Shown here: one piece after another, positions 8,374-16,795 of the stretch
Layout of the letters: each line of letters opens with the position of its first letter
Position numbering within the stretch: the first letter of the stretch is position 1
Assembly (NCBI RefSeq): GCF_030519355.1
Contig: NZ_JAUMKC010000005.1
Coordinates: forward strand, 222,491-286,490
Direction: 5' to 3'
From: Mucilaginibacter sp. L3T2-6
GTDB lineage: Bacteria > Bacteroidota > Bacteroidia > Sphingobacteriales > Sphingobacteriaceae
DNA: 64,000 bases
Notes under the pieces: model-generated
Seen by the model: only the letters and a program-made list of their open reading frames with translations
What the model was told of the DNA's origin: nothing
Databases searched by the model: none
Program-made: the position numbers and the translations under genes

Positions 8374-9813
8374 ATGGAGCACATTGATATATCAGATCAA
8401 CTTGAGCTTTTCAAAGAGCACATTGAAAATAGCAAAAACTTAAGAATAATTGTATCGGGGCCATTTGGAAGTGGCAAAACATACTTTCTGGACAAGTTTT
8501 TCGATAATAATACGGCATATAATTTAATTAAGCTATATCCTGTTAACTACTCAGTTGCAAGCAATGAGGATATTTTTCAGCTGATTAAATTCGACGTTTT
8601 ATTTGAGCTACTGTGTAATCCTGGGGTTGAATTCAACAAAGAATATTTTGATAATTTTTTAACCGGTCAGCTGTTTGTTCAACAAAATGCATTTGACATA
8701 ATAAAGCCGTTGATTGAAAAAATTCCTAAAATTGGAAAAGCTACAGCAACGGCTGCTGATACCTTGATTAAGTTTAGTGAAAAATATGAAGAATTTCATA
8801 AAGATGTACAAGTTGACGATTTTAAAAAAGCTACAGATTTTATAAAAAAAATAAAAAATGCTATAGCTTCGGTCGAAGAAGACTCAATCACAGAATTAAT
8901 TAGAGCATCTATACAATCCTTATCCGTAGAAAATAAAGAGACAGTTTTATTAATTGACGACCTTGACCGTATAGACCCGGAACACATTTTTAGGATTTTA
9001 AATGTTTTTTCATCTCATTTTGACAGCCATACAAACGGGAATAAATTCTTTTTCGACAAAATCATCCTGGTTTGCGACGTTGAAAACATCAGGACAATCT
9101 TTCATAACCGATATGGTTCAAATATTGACTTTTCCGGATATATTGATAAGTTTTATTCGAGAAACATTTTCAGGTTCAATAATAATTTGAACATAGAGCA
9201 ATTCATAGAACGGAGTATTCAATTAATTGATGGAAATGATGTTTTTAACCATGCATTAGGCATACGTGAAGGCTCAAGTCAATACTTTTTTTTAGTTTGT
9301 ATTTTAAAGGATTTGCTAGCTCGCCATTATATCAACTTGCGAAAGCTACGCGGACTGGAAAAAATGCCGTTTGCCAAAGTAAATAGTATAAGTGCATCTT
9401 TACCCGGAGGAAACCGCCTTTCCAGAACCGAACATCCAATCATTGTAATTATCGAGTTATTAATAGACATTCTGGGGAGCAAAAAAGTATTATTAGAAGC
9501 CGTAAACGATTTGCAAAACTTTAATGCGTCTGTTGAATCACAATCTAAGATATTCGCGGGCTTAATGCTCCCACTTTTAGGCATAAAGGAAAACAGGTTA
9601 GATTCCGGCCAGATATGTAGTTTTTTTAATCCCGAAAAAAACAAGCCTTTTAAGTATAGATTATGGGAAACTCGAGATAAAGTATTTTATGCAGATTTTA
9701 ACCTGCAAGATCACGGTTATGAACCAAGCCTGGATTTTGATACACATCAAATCAACGTATTAAATCTTTTTTTACAATTGATACAGCAACTTGATAAATA
9801 TAAAGTGATTTAA
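8374..9813 (+). CDS. KAP-family P-loop NTPase
   Basis: The 479-residue protein has a Walker A motif GPFGSGKT at residues 29-36 and a Walker B VLLIDDLDRID at about 192-202, with the DDLDR signature of KAP NTPases (named after Kidins220 and the phage-exclusion protein PifA). About 155 residues separate the two motifs, but no clear transmembrane segment lies there, unlike many KAP proteins, so a soluble form is likely. The rest is helical, low in recognisable motifs, and carries no identifiable effector domain. The gene is visibly richer in A and T than its neighbours, suggesting transfer. It lies alone between repeat copies B and C on the strand of the repeats. A defence role is inference from family and context only. 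Confidence 0.85.
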   Translation: MEHIDISDQLELFKEHIENSKNLRIIVSGPFGSGKTYFLDKFFDNNTAYNLIKLYPVNYSVASNEDIFQLIKFDVLFELLCNPGVEFNKEYFDNFLTGQLFVQQNAFDIIKPLIEKIPKIGKATATAADTLIKFSEKYEEFHKDVQVDDFKKATDFIKKIKNAIASVEEDSITELIRASIQSLSVENKETVLLIDDLDRIDPEHIFRILNVFSSHFDSHTNGNKFFFDKIILVCDVENIRTIFHNRYGSNIDFSGYIDKFYSRNIFRFNNNLNIEQFIERSIQLIDGNDVFNHALGIREGSSQYFFLVCILKDLLARHYINLRKLRGLEKMPFAKVNSISASLPGGNRLSRTEHPIIVIIELLIDILGSKKVLLEAVNDLQNFNASVESQSKIFAGLMLPLLGIKENRLDSGQICSFFNPEKNKPFKYRLWETRDKVFYADFNLQDHGYEPSLDFDTHQINVLNLFLQLIQQLDKYKVI

Positions 9814-9884
9814 TTGCTGTTTATCGGTATCAGTATTAGATATACTAAGCCATCACCCATGATGAGACTGTAACCGTAGATATT

Positions 9885-9999
9885 TGTTCCGTTCGCTAAT
9901 TGTGCGAAACATTCCGAACAGGGTGAAACAGCAATGGGTATTTCGCTAAAGTTGTTTCAGGTTGTTTCAGTGTGTCCGGCACAACAAGAGAACGGAACA
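9885..9999 (+). repeat. 115-bp imperfect palindrome, copy C
   Basis: It has the same length, orientation and 10-bp terminal inverted repeats as copies A and B but more internal substitutions, including CTAATTGTGCG for CTGATTGTTCG and ACAACAAG for ACAGGGAG. It starts 71 bases after the KAP stop codon and ends 26 bases before the stop of the primase-like gene on the other strand. Confidence 0.92.
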
Positions 10000-10025
10000 A
10001 GAGGCATCGTCTTAATCCTTTGTCA

Positions 10026-11087
10026 TCAAAATGGCGGTTCGGTGGGATAGCTGCCCTTTGGCGGGATGATGTAGTGTTTGGTTTCTTTCAGCACATCGGC
10101 AATGTCCAGCCCGTTAACCTTATCAAATGCGCTGGCTTTCTTTTCCAGCAGCGATGATACGCTGATCTGCATGCCCGGAAATTCCTTTTTAATGGCATCT
10201 GCTTTAATCTTCCAAAAATCATAAGCATTTACATCCGGAAACAGCATTACACTGCGCTTTTTAAGTATGCTTAACCTTTGCGGCGTAAGGTTGCTTAATC
10301 CGCCGGTTGCCAGCCACAAATAGTCGGGGCAGTAGTGCGATGCAATGATGGCAGTTTTCTCGCTTTCAACCACCGCCACCGATTTACCGGGGAACTGCGC
10401 CAGCAGGTGCTCACCGAAAAGGCATTGCTTCAATACAAAGTTTCTGGGCGGCAGCTGGGCAAGCTTAAATACATCAGTGGCCTTGTGTACGCAAAATAAA
10501 CCTTCGCATTGGCATAGTTTACTCCTTTCCTTCAGCAGCAGGCTGTGCATCCAGGTTACATGGTTGTAGGGCTCTTTTACCCTTTTGCCGGTAACAGCAT
10601 CATACAGCATTACCTTGCCGGTACGTACCAGGTTGCGTGTATCGATATACCAGAAAACGGTTGCGCCGTCCCAATGGTCTGATGTGCCGATGCAATACAT
10701 CTGCTTTAGCCGCTGACTTTCGTCGTACCCGAACTTTTTGTACAGGTAAGCGGTAAAGTTATCGGGGTCGCTTTCAATAGTGCGGGCAAGCCAGCGGGGG
10801 TCAATGGTACAGCGTTCATCGGGTATGGGCGGGGGTGGTGCAGGCCTGTTTTTAAATGTTGAAATAAATGCCCTGCTGTTATTGCTGCCGTGCTGCATAA
10901 AATAGTCTTTTGGTTTATAGTGATAGCCGCAGTTAAGCTCCCGGTCGCAGCGGCCAACGTCTTCGTGCAGGTATTCGCCGGTTTCGGTATCAATATAACG
11001 GGTAAAAGTTTTGTTGCGGTGCTGGCACTCCGGGCATTTAAAACGGCTGTGCGGCCCGCTGTAGGGTTGTAGTGTGTAACGGTACAT
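10026..11087 (-). CDS. DUF6371-like protein with zinc finger and Toprim-like domain (primase-like)
   Basis: The 353-residue protein opens with a putative zinc-binding module: Cys18, Cys21, Cys47 and Cys53 in CPEC...CDRELNC, like the CHC2-type fingers of primases. Later it holds SVAVVESEKTAI and MLFPDVNAYDFW, which resemble the Toprim glutamate and acidic motifs, though the second reads D-V-N rather than D-x-D. The family is seen in Bacteroidota mobile elements beside RepA-like ATPases. A role in priming DNA synthesis is inference. The RepA-like ATPase gene lies upstream on the same strand, 253 bases away across a heptanucleotide array. No polymerase is present. Confidence 0.7.
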   Translation of the reverse strand: MYRYTLQPYSGPHSRFKCPECQHRNKTFTRYIDTETGEYLHEDVGRCDRELNCGYHYKPKDYFMQHGSNNSRAFISTFKNRPAPPPPIPDERCTIDPRWLARTIESDPDNFTAYLYKKFGYDESQRLKQMYCIGTSDHWDGATVFWYIDTRNLVRTGKVMLYDAVTGKRVKEPYNHVTWMHSLLLKERSKLCQCEGLFCVHKATDVFKLAQLPPRNFVLKQCLFGEHLLAQFPGKSVAVVESEKTAIIASHYCPDYLWLATGGLSNLTPQRLSILKKRSVMLFPDVNAYDFWKIKADAIKKEFPGMQISVSSLLEKKASAFDKVNGLDIADVLKETKHYIIPPKGSYPTEPPF

Positions 11088-11115
11088 GGGGGTGTGGGTT
11101 TGGTAGTTAGTCTAG

Positions 11116-11340
<225 letters not shown>

Positions 11341-11361
<21 letters not shown>

Positions 11362-12414
11362 TTTTAACAGCCGGTTTACTTTACTGAACGATATGCCCAG
11401 TTGGTAGCCTATCTGGCGCAGGGTGAGTCCTTGTTTGCGCAGTTCGGCTGCATCGGCGGCTAACTGATTGCGTTCGTTATCGTCCTTTGCGCGCAGGTGT
11501 TCGTTTTCGCTGCTGTAACCTTTAAAGGCATAATGTAAAAAGTTATCAGGCTTATGCAGGTCGAACACGCATACATTTTTATCGCCATAAACCTGTTCGG
11601 TATTGCGTTGCTTTATTTGTTTAATGTAGCGGGTATCGGGGCTGTTGTTGCTGTCGCCAATGGCAAACGAGCTGTCGCAAAAGTTCATCAGCATTTTACT
11701 TCCCTGCAAATCATTACTGGTAATAGGCCTGCTTTTATCGCGCTTGGGGGTATGGGCCAGCGCCAGTATGCTCAGGTTATATTTATTTTTTAACGATTTT
11801 AGCTGCTTCATTAATGGCAGGGCGTCTCTTGCCTGCTCGGTTTCGCTGCGCATGTAGGTAATGTTATCAATTATCAGTATGCGGGTATCATATTGTATAA
11901 TGGCCTCTTCCAATGCCCGGTACAGGTAAACCTCCAGTTCGTTTTCGTTATAGCTGGCGGATGGGTCGGGGTTGAGGTCGGCACGGTAAAAGTGCTCTTC
12001 AAAACGGTAATGCTTTTGCCAGTCGTGCGTGTAGCGGGCTTCCAGCTGCTTGTCATTCAGCTCAAAATCGCAGTAAAGCACCGGCTGTTTGTCGCCCTCG
12101 TAGGTAAACGGTTCAATGCTGGTGCCTGTACTGATGCTGTTACCGATTTGAATAGCCAGTACCGATTTACCCAGGTTACTGTCAGCAAATAAAATACAAA
12201 GCTCGCCTTCGTACCAAAACTTGCCGAAAAGCATTTGAGGGACCGGCCGGCTGGCGGCCTCTTCAATACAGTTATTAAATGTGCGGATACGCAGCATGCC
12301 ATCGGTGCGGGGTTGCTGCATCTGGGTTTCAAGGCGGCTGCACTCTGCTTTAAGCTCCTCGGGGGCTACCATCAGCTTTCGCCAGTCGTAGGGTTGTTCG
12401 TTTAAGTTTTCCAT
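11341..12414 (-). CDS. RepA-like AAA/RecA-fold ATPase with C-terminal helix-turn-helix
   Basis: The 357-residue protein has a variant Walker A ADSNLGKS at residues 77-84 and a Walker B ILIIDNI near 175, in the order seen in RepA/RSF1010-type hexameric helicases and the AAA_25 group. LALAHTPKRD is a motif III-like segment. The C-terminus (LRKQGLTLRQIGYQLGISFSKVNRLL) is a helix-turn-helix. Helicase or replication-initiation activity is inference. The last residues SMDDRS and the stop are encoded by heptamer repeats, so the original C-terminus may have been replaced. Its mRNA leader seems to contain half-repeat D. The Toprim-like gene follows on the same strand. Confidence 0.75.
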
Positions 12415-12438
12415 TTATTTTTTATTAAGATTTTTGCT

Positions 12439-12485
12439 TGTTTCATCCTGTTTCAGGTTGTCCGGAACGCAAAGCGAACGGAACA
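12439..12485 (+). repeat. 47-bp half-repeat D
   Basis: It starts TGTTTCA and ends GCGAACGGAACA. It aligns without gaps with the right arm of the 115-bp palindromes (for example 8031-8077) and with the reverse complement of half-repeat E. It lies 25 bases upstream of the ATPase start codon, inside the predicted leader. Confidence 0.8.
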
Positions 12486-12566
12486 AGGCAGCGCGGGGAG
12501 CACTGTAAATTTGATACCAGGAAATAAAGGGTTACCGGTTAATTACCCGTAGCCTATCAGACCTTA

Positions 12567-12574
12567 CAAATGTA
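12567..12574 (-). promoter_or_regulatory. Candidate -7 box for the RepA-like ATPase gene
   Basis: The minus strand reads TACATTTG, a match to TAnnTTTG; at N19 upstream the triplet is TTT instead of TTG. It is centred on a small palindrome TTACA-AA-TGTAA. The implied transcript has a leader of about 150 bases carrying half-repeat D. Confidence 0.4.
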
Positions 12575-12615
12575 AAGAAATATCTGTAATAAAAAAGAAA
12601 TGTATGTATTTTTTT

Positions 12616-12662
12616 TGTTCCGTTCTCTTTTTGTCCGGCACAAGGTGAAACAAGGCGGAACA
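12616..12662 (-). repeat. 47-bp half-repeat E (inverted relative to D)
   Basis: On the plus strand it starts TGTTCCGTTCTC and ends GGAACA; its reverse complement is the same length as D and matches it over most positions. D and E thus form an inverted pair around a 130-base AT-rich segment. E ends 15 bases from the stop of the dehydrogenase gene and marks the right border of the island. Confidence 0.8.
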
Positions 12663-12677
12663 AAACGGGCTAAACTA

Positions 12678-13604
12678 TCAACTATACGCCGCCAGCTTTT
12701 CGCCCATAACCTCGCTGATCTTGCGGTACGATTCAAACGTCCAGCCGGCTACGTGAGGGGTGAGCAGCACTTTGCCGCAGTGAATTAATTCATCAAACCA
12801 CTCCTGTTCGGCAAGCGCCGGGAATTTCTCTACTTCAAGCACATCCAGAGCGGCCCCTAATATTTTGCCTTGCTTAATGGCGTTCAGCACCGCCCTCACC
12901 TGTGCAGTTTTTCCGCGTGAAGTGTTGATGAAGAACACCGGCTTTTTAAAATGAAAGAGGTATTCCTCGCTTACCAGCGCTTCGGTTTCTTTGGTGAGCG
13001 GCACATGCAGGCTTAACACATCGCTGTGCTTTACTATCTCCTCCATGCTTACCTCGCGGGCATAAGCATCGCTGAAACCGGTTTTATATTTATCGTAGGC
13101 AATAACATTTACCTCAAACCCCGAAAGCTTTTTAGCGAAGCTGCGGCCCATAAAACCATAACCAATTATGCCAACGGTTTTGCCTTTCAGCTCGTAACCA
13201 CGGTTGGCTTCGCGCTGCCAGCTGCCGGAGCGGATCTGCCGGTCGGCGGCGTTAAAATTGTTCATTAACGAAAGCAGCATGCCAACAGCATGTTCGCCCA
13301 CAGCGTCCATATTGCCTTCGGGAGCATTGATCAGGGCGATGTTCTTCTCGGCGGCATAGGCTTCGTCAATATTATCCATACCTGCGCCTGCACGGCAAAC
13401 AAAACGCAGATTAGCGGCAGCGTCAATCACCTTCCTGTCGACGTTAAATTTGGAGCGGATGACCAAACCGGCATAATCGCCGATAATTTCTAAAGCTTCA
13501 GCAGCGGTTATGGTAGGCCGGTAATCGCACACGTAGCCTTTGGCTTCGGCCATTTCAATAAATACGGGGTGTATATCGTCGGCAATGAGGATGTTGTTTT
13601 TCAA
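12678..13604 (-). CDS. D-isomer-specific 2-hydroxyacid dehydrogenase (phosphoglycerate dehydrogenase-like)
   Basis: The 308-residue protein has the catalytic and NAD-binding domains of the D-2-hydroxyacid dehydrogenases. Visible are VGIIGYGFMG (the GxGxxG loop, about residues 144-153), NTSRG with the substrate-binding arginine, and TPHVAGWT with the catalytic histidine; RAGAGMDNID precedes them. It resembles 3-phosphoglycerate dehydrogenase but lacks the C-terminal ACT domain, so it may act on phosphoglycerate or another 2-hydroxyacid. It stands alone next to the island border. The gap after its start (13605-13970) holds a palindromic repeat and no convincing gene. Confidence 0.88.
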   Translation of the reverse strand: MKNNILIADDIHPVFIEMAEAKGYVCDYRPTITAAEALEIIGDYAGLVIRSKFNVDRKVIDAAANLRFVCRAGAGMDNIDEAYAAEKNIALINAPEGNMDAVGEHAVGMLLSLMNNFNAADRQIRSGSWQREANRGYELKGKTVGIIGYGFMGRSFAKKLSGFEVNVIAYDKYKTGFSDAYAREVSMEEIVKHSDVLSLHVPLTKETEALVSEEYLFHFKKPVFFINTSRGKTAQVRAVLNAIKQGKILGAALDVLEVEKFPALAEQEWFDELIHCGKVLLTPHVAGWTFESYRKISEVMGEKLAAYS

Positions 13605-13653
13605 ATGAGTATTTTTAAAGGGGCAAATTTATTAATAATTATTACAGGACATT

Positions 13654-13740
13654 AGCCCCCTCTAAATCTTCCCCGGTTGGGGAGACTTTAGCTTAGGGAT
13701 ATATTAAGCCCTTCCTTCCGGGGAGGGTTTGGGTGGGGCT
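13654..13740. repeat. Interspersed imperfect palindrome (AGCCCC...GGGGCT)
   Basis: The left arm AGCCCCCTCTAAATC with TCCCCGG and the reverse complement of the right arm (AGCCCCACCCAAACC with TCCCCGG) match closely. Intergenic elements of this G/C-rich type are common in Bacteroidota genomes. A related one lies at 38590-38666. The rest of the 366-base gap (13605-13970) holds only a 21-codon open frame at 13791-13856 of doubtful meaning. Confidence 0.7.
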
Positions 13741-13970
13741 AAAACCAGCATATTTATATTTTTTAGACAGCTTCGGAAGAGATTAAAGGGATGGATTTTG
13801 CGCAATTTTCTGACTATCTGCAAAAAAGCAAAGCTAAATTGGTTGCCAAACCATAGGCAAGCTGCTTAACCATTAGATCACTAAACGCCGAAATATACTA
13901 TTTTAAAACAGCCGCGTTAATAGTACTGTTATAGTTACCGAAGGTTAAACCTTCCAGATATTCGATCAAG

Positions 13971-14528
13971 ATGAGATTAAGAAGATTACGTTCCGGTGTG
14001 AAGATACAGGCCAGCAGGCTGTCGGAACAGGGATTCAGGCAGATATTCGACCGCATTAACCAACTCAGTATAAAAAACGGCGTTGATAAATTAGGCCTCG
14101 ATAAGTTTATAGAGCAATGCGCATACCTGGCGGCAGGCTCCGGGGCCATATCCGGCACGGGCGGCGTGGTCACCATGATTGTTGGCGTCCCGCTTGACTT
14201 TGTGAACCTGATCACCCAGCAGTTCCGCGTTACCATGGCCATAATGTATGCGGCACGCGGGCATTACCAGGTAAACTTTGAGGAATTTATGCAGTTTATT
14301 GCCACCTCGCTAAAGGTTGAGGCAGGCGTTACGCTTACCAAAAGCATGCTGGAGCGCGTTGCCGAAAAGCTGCTGATGATACTGGGCACGCGCACCGCCG
14401 AGCGGCTTATACCCATAGTAGGTGCGGCAATAGGCGGCGCTGCCAATTATATGTTCATCAAACGCATGGCGCAATCGGTTAAAGAGATGGAGAATTTTAT
14501 TGAACCGGTGGTGGTAGAGGTTTCTTAA
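13971..14528 (+). CDS. EcsC-like family protein
   Basis: The 185-residue protein has an EcsC-like arrangement: an N-terminal helix, then a small-residue-rich hydrophobic segment (YLAAGSGAISGTGGVVTM then IVGVPLDFVNLITQQFR, about residues 46-80), and a second hydrophobic segment near RLIPIVGAAIGGAANYMF (about 143-161). The family is named after Bacillus EcsC of the ecs ABC-transporter operon, but its biochemical role is unknown. Its stop codon overlaps the rsmA stop by four bases in a convergent arrangement. The assignment rests on pattern recognition. Confidence 0.65.
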   Translation: MRLRRLRSGVKIQASRLSEQGFRQIFDRINQLSIKNGVDKLGLDKFIEQCAYLAAGSGAISGTGGVVTMIVGVPLDFVNLITQQFRVTMAIMYAARGHYQVNFEEFMQFIATSLKVEAGVTLTKSMLERVAEKLLMILGTRTAERLIPIVGAAIGGAANYMFIKRMAQSVKEMENFIEPVVVEVS

Positions 14529-15313
14529 GCTATCTGCCTGCTTTCCGCAATCTTGTTCGTCAGGTTCACAAAATCAGCAACACTCAGCCTTTCGGCTCTC
14601 AGATCGAGCAGGGGCTCATCAGCCATTTTCTCTTTATTGATCAATGAGGACACCGCATTGCGAAGGGTTTTGCGCCGCTGGTTAAACCCGGCCTTTACCA
14701 CCTGCCAGAAAAGCTTTTCGTCGCATCCGAGCGTTTTCACATCATTTCTGGTCAGCCTGATCACTGCCGATAACACCTTTGGCGGCGGGTTAAATACGCC
14801 CGCTTTAACGGTAAACAGGTACTCAACCTTATAATAAGCCTGCAAAAACACGCTCAGTATGCCATACTCCTTGCTGCCGGGCTTTGCATTGCAGCGTTCG
14901 GCTACTTCTTTCTGAAACATGCCGACCACCTCAACCACCTGCTGCCGGTTATCGAGCACTTTAAATAATATCTGGGAGGATATGTTGTACGGGAAGTTCC
15001 CGATAATACCCATCGGCCCGCTAAAATGGGCTGCGAAATCCAGTTCTAAAAAGTCGGCGTTAATCAGGCGCTCACCCAGCAACGGGTATTTCTTTTGAAG
15101 ATACTCGTAAGATTCGGTGTCGATATCGATCAGCGAAACCTCTAAATCTTTCTTTTGCAGCAAAAAATCAGACAAGATGCCCATCCCGGGGCCTACTTCC
15201 AATACCTGGCTGTAGCCCAGCGCCGGCCGCAGACTGTCTACAATTTTTGCAGCTATGTTTTTATCAGTAAGAAAATGCTGACCGAGATGTTTTTTTGCTC
15301 TTACCAATGACAT
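14525..15313 (-). CDS. rsmA: 16S rRNA (adenine(1518)-N(6)/adenine(1519)-N(6))-dimethyltransferase
   Basis: The 262-residue KsgA/RsmA protein dimethylates two adjacent adenines in helix 45 of 16S rRNA late in 30S assembly. KKHLGQHFLTDKNIA is the family N-terminus, VLEVGPGMG is the SAM-binding motif I (about residues 38-46), and NFPYNIS (about 104-110) is the motif IV catalytic N-x-P-Y. The C-terminal rRNA-binding region includes FNQRRKTLRN. It is divergent from pdxA, a pairing also familiar from Proteobacteria. A 14-bp perfect palindrome lies a few bases upstream of the start. Confidence 0.96.
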   Translation of the reverse strand: MSLVRAKKHLGQHFLTDKNIAAKIVDSLRPALGYSQVLEVGPGMGILSDFLLQKKDLEVSLIDIDTESYEYLQKKYPLLGERLINADFLELDFAAHFSGPMGIIGNFPYNISSQILFKVLDNRQQVVEVVGMFQKEVAERCNAKPGSKEYGILSVFLQAYYKVEYLFTVKAGVFNPPPKVLSAVIRLTRNDVKTLGCDEKLFWQVVKAGFNQRRKTLRNAVSSLINKEKMADEPLLDLRAERLSVADFVNLTNKIAESRQIA

Positions 15314-15318
15314 TATTA

Positions 15319-15332
15319 CTCAAATATTTGAG
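15319..15332. promoter_or_regulatory. 14-bp perfect palindrome upstream of rsmA
   Basis: CTCAAATATTTGAG is fully self-complementary and sits six bases before the rsmA start codon. It would be in the mRNA leader or overlap the transcription start. Regulatory meaning is speculative. Confidence 0.3.
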
Positions 15333-15524
15333 CAAATTAAGGCATATTTGTGCTTTAATAAGAAAGTTATCTTTTAATTTGCGGTGTTGAAGCAGAAGGC
15401 GCAAAGCAAAAAGCTGAAAGCAAAACAATAGATTAAGCAAAATATCCGCCGTAAAAATCAAAGAAATCACCCCAATCAATCGGTGAAATCATTTTCAAAT
15501 CGGTGTTATCACATATAAAATAAT

Positions 15525-16586
15525 ATGGGCGAGAAAATAAAAATAGGTATCAGCATAGGCGATGTAAACGGGATAGGTCTTGAAATTATAATTAAAGCCC
15601 TGGCTGATAGCCGCATTTACGATTATTGCACCCCTGTTGTTTATGGCCATACCAAGGTGGCATCGTTTTACCGCCGTACAACTACTATTGAAGATCTTAA
15701 TTTTTTTGTGATCAACAGTCCGGCCGACACCCGGAAAGAACACCGCAAGCCCAATATGATTAATTGCTGGGACGAGGATGTAAAGATTGAGCCCGGCGTG
15801 GCGAACAGCGAGGTGGGTAAATATGCCTTTAAATCCTTAGAGCGTGCTACGGCAGATTTAATTGCAGGCCATATTGACGCACTGGTTACGGCCCCCATTA
15901 ATAAAGATACCATTCAAAGCGAGCAGTTTAATTTCCCCGGTCATACCGAATATTTGCAGGAACGCTGCGGCGCCGCCGACTCATTGATGTTTTTGGTGAG
16001 CGACACGCTGAAAGTAGGCGTTGTAACGGGGCATATCCCACTGGCAAAGGTTGCTGAAAGCATTACCATCCCCAAAATTGTGGCCAAACTTAAGCTGATG
16101 GATGCCAGTTTAAAAACCGATTTTTGGATACGCAAGCCCAAGATTGCCGTGCTTGGCCTTAACCCCCATGCCGGAGACAATGGTTTAATAGGAACCGAAG
16201 AACAAACGATAATTACGCCTGCCATTGAGGAAGCCCGGAACAATAACATTCTGGCTTTCGGCCCTTATGCCGCCGATGGCTTTTTTGCCAATGGTACCTA
16301 CCTTCAGTTCGACGCAGTGTTGGCCATGTACCACGATCAGGGACTTATACCATTCAAGCATATCGCGTTTGAATCGGGCGTTAATTTTACCGCAGGGTTA
16401 AACTTTGTACGCACCTCGCCAGACCATGGCACTGCTTATGATATAGCCGGAAAAAACCAGGCATCAGAAGTCTCTTTCCGCGAGGCTATGTTTACCGCCA
16501 TGCACATTGTAAAACGCCGCCGCGAAGGTCTTGAGCTGCAGGAAAACCCGCTGGCATTTACCAAGCTAAGCCGCGACAGGGACTAA
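15525..16586 (+). CDS. pdxA: 4-hydroxythreonine-4-phosphate dehydrogenase
   Basis: PdxA oxidises 4-phosphohydroxy-L-threonine in the DXP-dependent route to pyridoxal phosphate. The 353-residue protein has the family motifs: IGDVNGIGLEI at the N-terminus, TAPINKDTIQ, FPGHTEYL with a metal-ligand histidine, LGLNPHAGDNG, and YHDQGLIPFK with a second metal ligand. It is cytoplasmic. It is divergent from rsmA and followed by its own terminator at 16662-16698. The downstream BlaI-like gene has its own promoter, so pdxA is probably monocistronic. Confidence 0.96.
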   Translation: MGEKIKIGISIGDVNGIGLEIIIKALADSRIYDYCTPVVYGHTKVASFYRRTTTIEDLNFFVINSPADTRKEHRKPNMINCWDEDVKIEPGVANSEVGKYAFKSLERATADLIAGHIDALVTAPINKDTIQSEQFNFPGHTEYLQERCGAADSLMFLVSDTLKVGVVTGHIPLAKVAESITIPKIVAKLKLMDASLKTDFWIRKPKIAVLGLNPHAGDNGLIGTEEQTIITPAIEEARNNNILAFGPYAADGFFANGTYLQFDAVLAMYHDQGLIPFKHIAFESGVNFTAGLNFVRTSPDHGTAYDIAGKNQASEVSFREAMFTAMHIVKRRREGLELQENPLAFTKLSRDRD

Positions 16587-16661
16587 TAGCTCATTACGCC
16601 AATTAATATTACAAATATCCGCAGGCCGGTCAGGTTTGTGTTAACTGCCGGTTTAAGTTAT

Positions 16662-16698
16662 AAAAGCCAGGGATCCGCTAAGATTTCTGGCTTTTTTG
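16662..16698 (+). terminator. Terminator after pdxA
   Basis: AAAAGCCAG (16662-16670) pairs with CTGGCTTTT (16687-16695), followed by further T residues. Confidence 0.75.
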
Positions 16699-16761
16699 TT
16701 TCATCCGGTTTTCCCGGCAATAGGTGAAAATCACTTTCCCGAAAAAAAATTAAGGTTAGTA

Positions 16762-16791
16762 TTGTTTCGTACGAAAAATTTCCTACGTTTG
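16762..16791 (+). promoter_or_regulatory. Promoter and operator of the blaI-like gene
   Basis: TTG (16762-16764), 19 bases, then TACGTTTG (16784-16791) is an exact Bacteroidota consensus promoter. The spacer begins with a 12-bp perfect palindrome TTTCGTACGAAA (16765-16776), well placed for repression by the BlaI-type product. The ATG follows the -7 box after only four bases, so the transcript would be leaderless or nearly so. Confidence 0.65.
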
Positions 16792-16795
16792 TATT

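Noticed and set aside
7963..9999. The 115-bp repeats as integron attC sites
   Set aside because: Length, orientation and imperfect palindromy fit, but the ends are TGTTCCGTTC/GAACGGAACA rather than the RYYYAAC/GTTRRRY core, and there is no integron integrase in the window.
13791..13856. A 21-codon open frame (MDFAQFSDYLQKSKAKLVAKP)
   Set aside because: It is very short, with no ribosome binding site or promoter and no recognised family; it could be a gene remnant but cannot be supported as a gene.
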